From Heliocybe sulcata (taxonomy: Eukaryota; Basidiomycota; Agaricomycetes; Gloeophyllales; Gloeophyllaceae), in NCBI GenBank assembly GCA_004369045.1, contig ML213511.1, positions 780,911-844,910 on the forward strand: a DNA stretch of 64,000 nucleotides, written 5' to 3'. Position numbers and translations under genes: made by a program. Position 1 is the first letter of the stretch; each line of letters begins with the position of its first letter. Below, piece by piece: positions 53,262 through 63,915 of this stretch. The notes under the pieces are model-generated. The model was given only the letters and a program-made list of their open reading frames with translations, did no database searches and was not told where the DNA came from.

Positions 53262-56200
53262 CTACTCGAGATCATCGGACTTGTCAGAGTTACTGTCCTT
53301 GTCAATGTCTTCCTTGTCAATGCCAGGCAGCTGCACAGCTCTTCTAGGCCATGGAATAGCCTTTTCAAGTGGTCCATGCACTGGTTTCCTCTGCTGGACC
53401 AGCCTCTTCTCCGCTTTTGCTTGATCTCGCTCGGCTTCCCACTCTCCCATCTTCTCCTTCCATTTCCGCCGCTTCTCAACATTTCTCTCCTTGCGCTCAC
53501 ATTCCTGGGTCCTCCACACTACTATCAGCCCCTCCCACTCTTCCCGTGCAGTCGGCGTGCCTGTTGGAGGTCTTGGACTGTGGCCACCACCTCATCATTG
53601 TCCTTAACCTTCTGGAAGAAGTCATCTCCTGTCAGCAACTGAGGCCACCCATCACCCATAAGTTTGTGATTTGTTCCTTTCCTCTGCTTCTCCTCCTTTG
53701 CCTGCTTCTCCTCCTTTGCCTGAAGCTCTGCCCGTGCTTTCTCGAGATACTGTGACTGCAAAATCACAGAAGCCTGCAATCCAATCATGCAGTCTTTGTA
53801 CACTTCCGCCTGTTCTTTGCTGGATTGGAGTGCTGCTTGCAGCAGTTCTTGCTCTCAGTCATGGGCTCTGCATCAAGGAGCACCTCATAGTGGGATCGAG
53901 GCTTTTCAGGTGAGAATGGGCTGATGGGAAAGGGTGGCAGGTGCAGACAAGATGTCATGGATGATGAGGTGGCAAAGAATGAAACGGGCATGGCCTTCAA
54001 CCAGGAGTTGTGGGCCCTAACTCATATATACATTTTACCACAACTGTGGTAAGCTCATATGCACCACTTTAGTACTCCATATATGTTTATGGTTGTAGTT
54101 GCATTATACTGGATATAATTTGACCACATGATGGTATGCTTATACATGATTGAGCCAGGATTATATAGGATGTATATATTGACTGTATATGGTTAAGGGG
54201 ATATTATACTGTGTGTGTATAGGATTGCTCTGGTAGGGTGCATCAGGCTATTTATACTGGGTTTATGAGATGTGGCAGGGGGTTTGTACTGCATTTGTAT
54301 GCTCTTTTTGTTAGTTTATATGGGATTGTATACTGCACTGCTATATTTATATATGGGGTATATGATATTGAGGTGCCTTTGTATAAACTTGCAGGGCAGT
54401 TATACTGGATACATGCTATCTGGTGGTGCATTTATATAGGGTTATACCAGATCTGGCTCATATTATATGCATATATATATGCTATATACTTTTGCAGGTT
54501 GCTTTATATTGGATTTATATAAAATGTATGGGCACTTTGTATAACTATAGGGAAGATCTGGTCACATTATATGAGATTTATATCCACATTGGGGGGGCCC
54601 TGCTGGGTGGAATCTCCCATAAATCAGGGATATTTATGACCCCATATGGGACCACAGTTTGACCCAATAACATGGGCAATATCTCTCAGGATGAATTAGT
54701 GCACCCCCCTACCCTTCCAGCTGGTTCTCCCCCCACCTCCAGCCTCCTAGAATGTTACCATCCACCTATTCTGCCACTTGAAAGTCTGATTTCATCCCTA
54801 TAGCGATGTACCTTAATTTACATGGCTTCCAGCAGCAGCCCCAGCTATCAGAAAGCACAAGTGGAAACTTAGGTTGGCTTGGGGGAACACAATGGGAAGC
54901 CCACAGCACTTCAGTAAGCATCTGAAACTTGTCTGGAATCCAGTCCAGATGTGTGCATACTGGACTGGAAACAGTGTCTGTTGTAACAGGACCTGTGCAT
55001 ATAATATGAGCCAGATCCGGTATAACCCTATATAAATGCACCACCAGATAGCATGTATCCAGTATAACTGCCCTGCAAGTTTATACAAAGGCACCTCAAT
55101 ATCATATACCCCATATATAAATATAGCAGTGCAGTATACAATCCCATATAAACTAACAAACAGAGCATACAAATGCAGTACAAACCCCCTGCCACATCTC
55201 ATAAACCCAGTATAAATAGCCTGATGCACCCTACCAGAGCAATCCTATACACACACAGTATAATATCCCCTTAACCATATACAGTCAATATATACATCCT
55301 ATATAATCCTGGCTCAATCATGTATAAGCATACCATAATGTGGTCAAATTATATCCAGTATAATGCAACTACAACCATAAACATATATGGAGTACTAAAG
55401 TGGTGCATATGAGCTTACCACAGTTGTGGTAAAATGTATATATGAGTTAGGGCCCACTAGTGCAACCAGGTGAGCGCATCACGAATTGGTGTTGCTGTCA
55501 TCTGAGGTGCTGTCAGGATGGTGTCTTTGCTATCCTTAGGGGGAGATGCCAGTCTGCGGATCAGACCACTGAGAATGCAGACAGCCTTGGAGGAGGGTAG
55601 CGGGAGGTGGCTCTGTGTTGATGACTCCAAGCTTGGAGCCATCATGTCAGGTGTGATGATGTTGGGACTGAATAGTAAGACACCTGTCTTGCAAAGGGCT
55701 AGTTTGACGATAGCTGGGGTCATGCATCAGATGTGGGCAGCTCTGTACACTGCCAGAAAGTTCTGTTTCATGATTTTCTCACCATGTTCCCTTTCCCAGT
55801 GATTGCACTCCTCATACCAGCATTGCTTAAGTGTTGCAAAGACAGCAACATCAAACCCTTGCAGGTAATGTGTCATGTGAGTGGGATAACATAGGATATG
55901 AATCTTATGGTTCCAGGCATATTCCAGGAACCTGCATGTGTAATGTGAGTTGTGGCCATCAACGAGAAGAAGCCTGGCATGTCCGCGGGCCTTCTCTCAT
56001 GTGAATTTGTCAAACTGTTCAATCCATAGGACTCCCACTTCACTGTTGGTCCAACCTTTCTTAGTATAACCAAGGCTACTAAAGGTGAGACCAGGTTGAT
56101 CTAGAGCATGTCAAAAGCACTTACGAAGCGCTTGCAGGGTTTTCCTGCATCCAATTAGACTGATAGGCCTTGCCTTTGAAGATCACTGCAGGAGGGAGTG

Positions 56201-56430
56201 ATGTGCCATCAGCACAGATTGCAACACTGACAGTAATGTTCTTGCGGTTCCCATCTCACTGCTGATACTGAACCTTTCATCCTCTTCCACCAATGACATG
56301 ATGGTTAGCTTCCCCAAAGCTCAACTGAAAGCCGCTCTCATCAACTCCACAGGTGCACTCAGGTGTGATTGGCTGGCCATCATCACCTATTGTAAGAACT
56401 CTGTCCAACAGCCAGAAATACTCTGCAGTG
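53262..56430 (-). pseudogene. Pogo-type DDE transposase (CENP-B/DDE_1 family), interrupted by a MITE
   Basis: On the minus strand from about 56,420: CGVDESGFQLSFGE (first catalytic Asp), NITVSVAICADGTSLPPAVI, then ARLLLVDGHNSHYT (second Asp), ILCYPTHMTHYLQGFDVAVF, MTPAIVKLALCKTGVLLFSP and TPIRDALTWL. The MITE at 54,006-55,462 intervenes. The frame resumes KAMPVSFFATSSSM, PRSHYEVLLDAEPM, then GLQASVILQSQYLEKARAEL, GDGWPQLLTGDDFFQKV, and the Lys/Glu/Arg-rich tail ending EDIDKDSNSDKSDDLE. Several TGA/TAG codons (for example in DKFT*ERARG) and frame changes are present. The family is common in agaricomycetes. The N-terminal HTH part is missing, cut near 56,430 by the next repeat. Confidence 0.85.
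54006..55462. mobile_element. Foldback MITE with KDZ-type termini inside the pogo gene
   Basis: CAACCAGG at 53,998-54,005 is repeated at 55,463-55,470. The ends are AGTTGTGGGCCC (left) and CACTAGTGGGCCC read inward from the right, both followed by the hairpin ACCACAACTGTGGT and ACCACTTTAGTACTCC. The outer ~450 bp of both sides are near-identical inverted arms. Unique sequence occupies about 54,825-55,000. The target duplication is 7-8 bp depending on how the first base is assigned. It encodes no transposase, so it was probably mobilised by a KDZ element such as the one at 37-48 kb. Confidence 0.85.
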
Positions 56431-56439
56431 ATACGGCTG

Positions 56440-57929
56440 ATCAGGGTTTAGGACTCCAAAAATGCATTTTGGGGTTGTTCGGCAATTGTGGTGATGTCAC
56501 AACTCTATCGCATGTATGCTCAGGCCGCGGGCAGCTCCTTGGAAGGTGAGCGATGACTCTACTGGCAACCCTGACTATTCACTCTGGCAGTGACATCGCA
56601 ACTCTATTCCCTGCAGTGCGGCGACACTCTGTCTATTCAGCGGGACACAGTTCAAATGAGCTATTCTCGTCTTGAAGGCTATTCTTGGATACAGCAACAA
56701 CAACACATAAGCTCCAGTGGCCGGATCTTTCTTCGAGTCACAGGCAACTCGGCACAACACAGCCCTAGGCCTCCAAGTCATTCTAGATCGACTGTCCCAC
56801 TTGGTGTCCTGCCTGTCATTCCCATCATTGCCACCGCCGCCCCTCAGGGCACATGCTCAGCATGCTCATATGCATCAATCACTGCCTCCATCATCAGCTT
56901 CCGGCTCCCTCTGTGCGATGCATCACTGGCCTGACCCACTTCTTTTTTTGGCATGCCTGCACCCCCCTTTGGCAACTACACCCGCCACTCAAGTTACTGT
57001 GGCATCGCCACTTCAACACAAGGTCTTGGATGGTGTAGCGCAAGGGCAAGACATACCGCGCATTTCAAGCTAGGCTATGAGCATACTCATGCAGGCACCA
57101 CACCATGAGGAGATGACAGGATTGACAGAAGGAGTTAGGTACAGGGTGGTTGGGGCGATAAGCGCCTTGTGGATGAGTGCACAATGCTGGAGATGGATTG
57201 CGGAAGTTGGTTTTCTGTTCATGTTCAACTGTGCGTAGTGTAGCAGCGACATTTGTATTTAATCTCTTTCTCTTTATCTGGAAAATACAAGTTATCTTCA
57301 TCCTTCATATTTCAGTCTCGGCAACAGAGTTTCCTCTTGAGAATAAGGCTATCGTCTGCCTTCCAACTTCACCCAGAGTTTATCACGAACTTTCCGACAG
57401 CACGCGCGATGAGTAAGTCCCTCAGTTGCAAGTTTTCCTAAGTCCGGCCTCATGCACCACCCGTTTCATTGATCGCATTTGAGTTCCTTCGAGTCTCAGA
57501 GTTATGCACAGTGCACTGATGGCATTGTATGCGCACCTCGATTGCATCACATAGGCGACCCCAAATCTGCTCCCTCTGAGTCCGTGCAACCAAGCGCGCG
57601 CTGCGTGACAGCTCAAGAAGTTATTTTCAGAAATGTGCACCGAGTGCGTTAGAATCGCATTGTCAAGCAGAGTACAATACAAGCAACTCCCGAAGTGAGC
57701 ATATTGATTTGAAGACTGCCACACAACCGCGACTGGTCAGTGCCAACCTACCTTTAGCCCCAACTATATGTCTTACCACACCCTATCCCTCCAAATGTTT
57801 AGCATATCTGTTGTTACCCTGGACCTTGCATCCATCTAGCACCAAGGGATTGGTGCTACGCTTTGTGGTTGTGTCTCCCCTTAGGTCTCATTTTGCGGGT
57901 TTCATTGCGTGTTAGTGCCTTTCAGCAGA
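56440..57929 (+). repeat. Dispersed repeat family R, copy 2 (CpG-decayed)
   Basis: Colinear with 27,452-28,947 from TCAGGGTTTAGGACTCC to GTGCCTTTCAGC, with many positions where CpG in the first copy is TpG or CpA here. It interrupts or abuts the N-terminal side of the pogo gene. No coding sequence is recognised. Confidence 0.65.
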
Positions 57930-58190
57930 TGTGCTGAAAGAGGCAGTGGGTCAGGCAGGTGATGCATCACACGGAGGGAGCCAGAGGCTGATGATGGAGG
58001 CAGTTATTGATGTGTATGGGTGCCCTGAGCATGCACCCCAACAGGTGGTGTGGTGATGATGGGAATGACAGGCGGGATGCCGAGTGGGATGGTCAATCCA
58101 GAATGACTCGGAGGCCTAGATGCCTTGCAACCGACTGGGCTGTGTTGTGCCGAGTTGCCAGTGACTCAATCGGAAAGATCCGGCAGCCTG
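57926..58190 (-). repeat. Inverted partial copy of repeat R with junction hairpin
   Basis: The right boundary CTTTCAGC is followed by AGATGT and its inverse GCTGAAAG. About 250 bp of inverted sequence from 56,710-56,960 then follows (landmarks GATGCATCAC, CTGTGTTGTGCCGAG, GAAAGATCCGG). It ends where copia RT sequence starts. Confidence 0.7.
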
Positions 58191-59684
58191 TTATGTCTAT
58201 GGGGACATTTGATCTAGTCCCACTTCCACCTGGACACAAGCCTGTTGGTTCACACTGGGTTTACATGATCAAACGGAATGCTGATGGCATTCTAGTATGC
58301 TATAAGGCTCGCATTGTTGCTCAGGGTTTCACTCAGATCCCTGGTGTTGACTTCACCAAAACCTTCACATCAGTTGCAAACTCAGTGTCCATCCGTGTCA
58401 TCAGTGGAATTATCACCCAAATCAGCGGCGAGATTCATGTTGTCGATGTCGATTTTGCTTTCCTCAACAGTGATATGCCTGAGGGGGAGGAGGCCTACAT
58501 GTGACAACCACAGGGCTACGTAGTGAAGGGAAAGGAGACTTGGGTCTGGAAGCTGAAGAAAGTGCTCTATGGTCTTAAGCAAGCTGGACATCTATGGTAC
58601 CAGAAGCTCAAGGCAATCATGCTTAGCCTTGGTTTCAAGATCTGTCTTTCCGACCCTTGCCTATTTGTATGCCGGAGGGACTCCGAATTTTCCATTGTCA
58701 TGGCACATGTCAACGATCTTGGTCTTTATTGCTCCTCTGTCAATGAAGTGAAGCGATTGAAGTCTGAGATCAGTGGTAAAGTCTCAATCAAGGATAGTGG
58801 CGAGATCAATCTTTTGCTAGGCTACAATGTTGCTCGCGATCGAGAAGCTGGTACAATCTCCTTTTTGCATCGTCACAAGATCAACGCTCTCCTCAAGTCA
58901 TTGAATCTTGAGAACTTGAAGCCTGCCGCTACAGTCACTCTCAGCTAAAGATGGCCCATCTATGCCGGAAGAGATTGCGTACATGAAGGACATTCCATAC
59001 CTCAATGTGGTCGGCTCTCTCATGCATATTGCATTCCACACTCATCCGGATATTGCGAAGGTGGTCCAGAACGTGTCTCAGTACATGTCAAATCCTGGTA
59101 AACGCCACTGGGCAGCTGTCATGTGCATCTTGGCATATCTGAAGGGGACTCGTGACTATACCCTCACTATTGGCGGTAAGGATAAAGGCGACCAGCTGCT
59201 TGCTTACTGTGATGCGAATTTTGCTGGAGAGAAGGACCATATGCATTCTACATCAGGCTACACCATTCTACCCGGCAAGGGATGTATCTCTTGGTCTGCC
59301 AAAAAGCAGACGGCTACCATTGTCTCAACTGCAGAAGCAGAGTACTATGCAGCTGTTCACTTGGGTCGGGAAGTGATGTGGTTGCATCAGCTACTCACAG
59401 AGATTGGTTTTCCACCTGATGGTCCTACTCAGCTTCTCACAGACAGCACCAGTGCTCTCTGCATGCTTCACAAGCCTGATGAACTATCCAATCAAACCAA
59501 ACATGTTCACATCTCCCATCATTGGATTCGGGAGGTGGTTCAGGTGCAGAATATGAAAGTCAATTATGTGGCAAGCCAAGACGATGTTGCGGATGTCTTT
59601 ATCAAAGGATTGGGGAAGACACCACACAAGAAGTTGACAGAGATGTTGGGACTTTCTTCTACCGCTGGACGGTATTCTCGTTGA
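58190..59684 (+). pseudogene. 5'-truncated copia RT-RNase H (second copia family)
   Basis: Reads GTFDLVPLPPGHKPVGSHWV, KARIVAQGFTQIPGVDFTKT, DVDFAFLNSDMPEGEEAYM, then a TGA (58,502-58,504) where conserved Arg is usual before QPQGY. WKLKKVLYGLKQAGHLWYQK follows, then the active-site motif AHVNDLGLY with Asn (58,712-58,714) for Asp. After a frame change near 58,950 come YLNVVGSLMHIAFHTHPDIA and RNase H motifs (STAEAEYYAAVHLGREVMWL, NQTKHVHISHHWIREVV), ending GRYSR. Gag, protease and integrase are absent, so this is a 3' remnant. It differs in sequence from the copia element at 36-52 kb and is a separate lineage. Confidence 0.9.
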
Positions 59685-59691
59685 GGGGGAG
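59683..59691 (+). other. Polypurine tract of the second copia remnant
   Basis: GAGGGGGAG lies immediately after the RNase H stop and before TGTTAGAATCC, the presumed start of the 3' LTR. Confidence 0.7.
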
Positions 59692-60050
59692 TGTTAGAAT
59701 CCGTAGTATAGAATAAAACTTATGTTCATTACCTTTCTATATTAGGCAACTCAGACCATCCCATAGGTAGATATTCTCACAATTCTGGTTTACGCCGGTG
59801 CCAGCAAATTGCTTTGCTGGTGCAATTTCCGCTCTCTCAGTCATTCTATAACCCTGACTGAGAGAGGTACGTCCCTTATGACATTCTTATGATAGCTATG
59901 CTTATTTATGTATGACAGTCTGTCTGTTAATGGGTACAGTGTCAATTGAGTCATTCTATAACCCCGACTGAGAGAGTCTGTCTGTTAATAGATAGGATTC
60001 AATTTCTATTTTGTTGCTTATGACTGGGGCTCAAGGCATGAATCAACACA
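59692..60050 (+). repeat. 3' LTR of the second copia remnant (right end approximate)
   Basis: Begins TGTTAGAATCCGTAG after the purine tract. It contains a hairpin at 59,832-59,866 (CTCTCTCAGTC ... GACTGAGAGAG), and a 26 bp part of it (TCATTCTATAACCC, GACTGAGAGAG) is directly repeated at 59,951-59,976. The right edge cannot be fixed without a second LTR for comparison; no 5' LTR is present in the window. Confidence 0.6.
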
Positions 60051-61400
60051 TTTGGAAGGCTTGTAAAGCTCTGGACTCCCTCATTGAGTCAAGGAGGGCC
60101 ATCTTGTGCAGATCATGTGCCCACCATATGGTCCTTGTTGTTTCTTCCCTGACTGGACTCAAATGCCTTCCTTTGTGATGTTGCCATGCATATAATGCCT
60201 ATGCAGCATGACATTTGGCTTAGTACTTGAGGCATGTCAAAGTCATTGAAGCTTAACATTCAACATTCAATGTCAAGAGCCTAGTGCTTGTTGCAACTTC
60301 TAATGTGGTGCTTGCCCTAGCAGCCACATTTTGCACCACAACCACAGCAGGAGTAGTTGCCATGCACACCATGGGAATTCTGATGTGAGATGTCTGTTGC
60401 AACCCCTTTCCAACCATTCCTTCCTTCTTGCCATCCTTGTTCCAGTACTCTGCGAAGAGATCTAAGGCCTGCTGGCCCATGATTACAGGCTGCACTGCAC
60501 TCTTTTATGCAGTCTCAATTGTACATTTCCAGAAGTATATATGCATGCAATGCGAGATATGTATGTGTGTATGATGATGATTAAAAGTGCAAACAGACTG
60601 TGATACATATCCAGCAGGTATGTTAGAAAAATCTAACAGCCATTACAATGGTCACACATTATGATGACATCAGGATGTCTTTAGAAAGCCATTATAACCC
60701 GATTCAGATGTCTCTTGCCATCATGATGCCATAAGGAGCATCATGACCAATGGAAATGCTAGAGCAGGCATCACAATGCAATTGAAATTCTTCATGATGC
60801 ATTATACTATATTGCAAACTGTGACTCCACATCACAGAGCTTCAAACTATACTAGTGCCTGGCTTCAGCATCCAGTGACAACATCAGCTTCCTTCCTCTC
60901 AGGCTATGTTGCCTTCAATTGCATCTGACCTAATTCTGGAGTCATTGAACTGCTTCCTGTGGATGTATGGGCTCCCCTTCAGCCACCATGACGTGATGTC
61001 ACTTGTCACGCAATGCTGCCACTTTGTGTTTTGCACACCTCAGGCAGGGCGAGATGTATGACGTCATACACTGCGAGGCTCTTTTTTGTGCAGACTGGAA
61101 TGGCCTTCTGAGGCTCCATCTTCGCAGATGGTTCCCATACGATACCGAAAATAGCTACATCCGTTTTCGGGCCCGATCTGCTCGCATCCGCAGTGCCTCC
61201 CTCGAGGTCGCGACTGCCCTCGCAACGTCATCCTGTGATGTTGTCCACCCCCTTCATACCAATCCTCTGGCGTTCATCCACAGTGCCTCAACAACATATT
61301 TACTCAGGTTCATCTCGATGTACGGAGTGTACGTGACTCAGAGGTACCTTATGTGTAGTTGGCCATCCTCGGTGTCTGCTTCGCTGTATTATTATGTGAG
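60051..61400. other. No gene identified
   Basis: CpG-poor DNA with frames up to 133 codons (61,003-61,404) but no recognisable motif, splice support or repeat structure. Confidence 0.4.
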
Positions 61401-61406
61401 CTAGTG

Positions 61407-61780
61407 GTGTGACATACCCCATTGGGATGGCACAGCCGCTAACCATATTCGGACACAGAAGTAACATATGTTTTTAGGAACGAGGCATCCGGCGGTCATT
61501 TTTTTTGCATAGATGTACTCTACCCTCATGTTAATAGTTACTCACACCATTTTTAAACCTTAGAAGCGCATCCGGGAGCACTTTCCTGTCAACCAGCCAG
61601 CCTGTGGCGCAACATACCGTGTTGGGATGGCACAGCCACCACCTGTATTTGGACACAGACTTAGAATATGTTTTAGGAATGGGACGCCTGGCGGTCAATT
61701 TCTTTTCACAGATATACTCTACCTTCATGTCTGTAGTCACTCACACCATTTTTAGACCTTAGAAGTGCATCCGGGACCAC
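61407..61780 (+). repeat. Two-copy tandem repeat of ~176 bp
   Basis: 61,407-61,581 and 61,603-61,780 are imperfect direct copies (TTGGGATGGCACAGCC, ACTCACACCATTTTTA, GCATCCGGGA landmarks), separated by ~21 bp. The second copy differs mainly by transitions. No coding potential. Confidence 0.8.
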
Positions 61781-62084
61781 CCTACATGACCGGAGATATC
61801 ATTCCTCGGAAAATTTCAAGTCTGCGTGGCTTGTCGCACTCGTCGAACACAGACTGAGCATCGTGTATACCAGCAGTAATACATCAAGAAACATTTAGAT
61901 TATATTAACAAATATATGCTATGACAATGAGATGGGCAAGAGTCACTACAAAGCTATGATTACTAACATATAAGACCAAACTAGATGATCAGGATATCGG
62001 AGGGGACGCATCAAGAGGAGCGGGTACACATCAGAAGAGCTGCAAGAGAGACAAAAGATGGACTGAATACCCAACAGATGCACA

Positions 62085-63915
62085 TTACTTCCTCGGAGCG
62101 CTGCGAGGAACTCGATATTCACCATGCGCGTCAACTTGGTCATTGTGGCCATCAAATGGCAACCCCGCAGCCCTACCCTGCAGATGTCCATCATGGTGAC
62201 GACTAGGACCCACCTGAGCATGCGGTAGACCAGGGAGCTGACGCTGAGCACCGGATTGACCACTGCCAGACTGTACCATAGCCATCAGACTCTGCAGTGC
62301 TGCCTGGGGATTGGCAGAGAACCAATCAGCCAATGCAGAAGGGACAGAGGGCTGAGTGTGGGGATGCGTGGAACCTACAGCAGCTGCACCAAAGGAATCC
62401 ATTAGTGCCAATGTGGATGAGTTGGCAGCATCAGGTACCGGAGGGTGAGCGGCGGGTTGATTGAAGAGGTCCATCGCCATCGTGCGGCCTGCGACATTGT
62501 GAATGGGAGAGCCGAGATTGGGCTGGTCAAAGAAATTCATCGGCACGTGGCTGGAGAGATCCTGAGCAGGTGAGCATGAGGTGTGCCGACCAAAGAAATC
62601 CATCCCTATTGAGCACCCCGCAGCCTCTTGACCTGGCGATCGTGGAGCATGGTGGTCATAGGCATTTGCAGTCGCTAAGTGACCTGCATCTTGGACCAGC
62701 GACCTGGACCGGTAATGGAACATCTGGGATGGTAGCATGGCAAATCCTGAGGCAGTGCTGCGGGACGGTGGGCTGGATGTGATGGGGGGCAGGGTGTGAG
62801 GAGGAGCAGGGCCAGGCAGATGGAAAGAGGTGACGAGGGCAGGAGGATGAGAGCCGGTGGCGGCAACAGAATACGATGCAGCTGGGTAAACACTGGGAAT
62901 GTACTTTGAAGTGGTCCCTTCACCACTGCTCAAGGACTGTCGAAGCTGTGCATTAACAGGCCTTGGTTGCGGACGGCCCCTGTTCAGTGGCAGAACCTCC
63001 ACAAAAACCTCCAACTGCCCTCTCGGCTCCTGTGTCATCTGAGCCTTACTCGTCCCTCTACCCTCACCCTTGCCCGCGATCCTCAGACGCCACATCTTCT
63101 CTTCACCTCCAATGACAGCGGGCACCATCACAGTTCCATCGTCTTCATTCCCTGAGACATCTGAGTTCTCCACAATCATCGGCAGCTTGGAGCTCGGGTG
63201 CCTGCCAGGCTTCACCGACTTCGATGTTGCCGCAGTGCTCACCGGCTGAGAGATCTGGGCTGTGGCCGCCCTCTTCTCGGCAGCCTTGTGCTTTGTACCT
63301 CTTGACATCTGCGCACCAGATTTCTCCTTGGATGTACGGGCTTTCTTGGTCGCAGCAGGTGACAGCTCCCTCTCAACATCCAGCTGTGAGCTCTCCTCTT
63401 CATTGTCTTCCTCGACCGTCTGCACCCTGCGCTTCCACGGAAGACGTGGTGGAGGTGATGAGTTGACTGAGATGGCATCATCTGCTGTGCCAGATGGAGG
63501 ATGATTGCGCTGCAAGCGCTCGGGACCCCCTCGGCTGACCTTGACAACACCCTCAATGTTCACTTTGATACGAAGGCCAGAGTTGAAGGATGAATCTGGC
63601 GAAGGCGGTGCGCCAAGGATAACGACAACCATCTTGCCATCCTGAAGGGCTGCAGCCATGTTAACTTGTTAACTAGAAACCAGATGATCTAGCCCATTTA
63701 CCTTGTAGCATACCAGGGTCAACAGGGAGGAATGTCACAGGATTCTCCTTGGCAAAGAATGCATGCAATAGTACGCGCTTCTGATCCTTGTGGAGTCCCC
63801 CGATTCCCTTGTCAGATGTTTTACCAGGATAATCGACACCTTCGGGCCAATTGATGAGACGGATACCGGCCTTCCCAAGTACCTCAGGCATGGACTTCCA
63901 AGGGAGCGTACTGGA
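62085..63915 (-). CDS. Hypothetical agaricomycete protein, 5' side cut by a KDZ-family element
   Basis: Exon 63,915-63,702 (PWKSMPEVLGKAGIRLINWP, DKGIGGLHKDQKRVLLHAFF) joins exon 63,664-62,085 through a ~37 bp intron (GTAAAT to ACAAG). The second exon begins ALQDGKMVVVILGAPPSPDS, then a basic Ser/Lys-rich region (KKARTSKEKSG), an acidic patch, and a ~250-residue Pro/Ser/Ala/His-rich tail with a repeated FFxxxxxxSPxxDxxxH-like pattern (GMDFFGRH, MNFFDQPN, AMDLFNQP, LMDSFGAA). The conserved N-terminal part resembles an agaricomycete family of unknown function. An internal Met (63,891) opens the track, but the frame extends upstream to the KDZ terminus at 63,916, so the true start was displaced. 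No stops in the exons. Confidence 0.6.
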
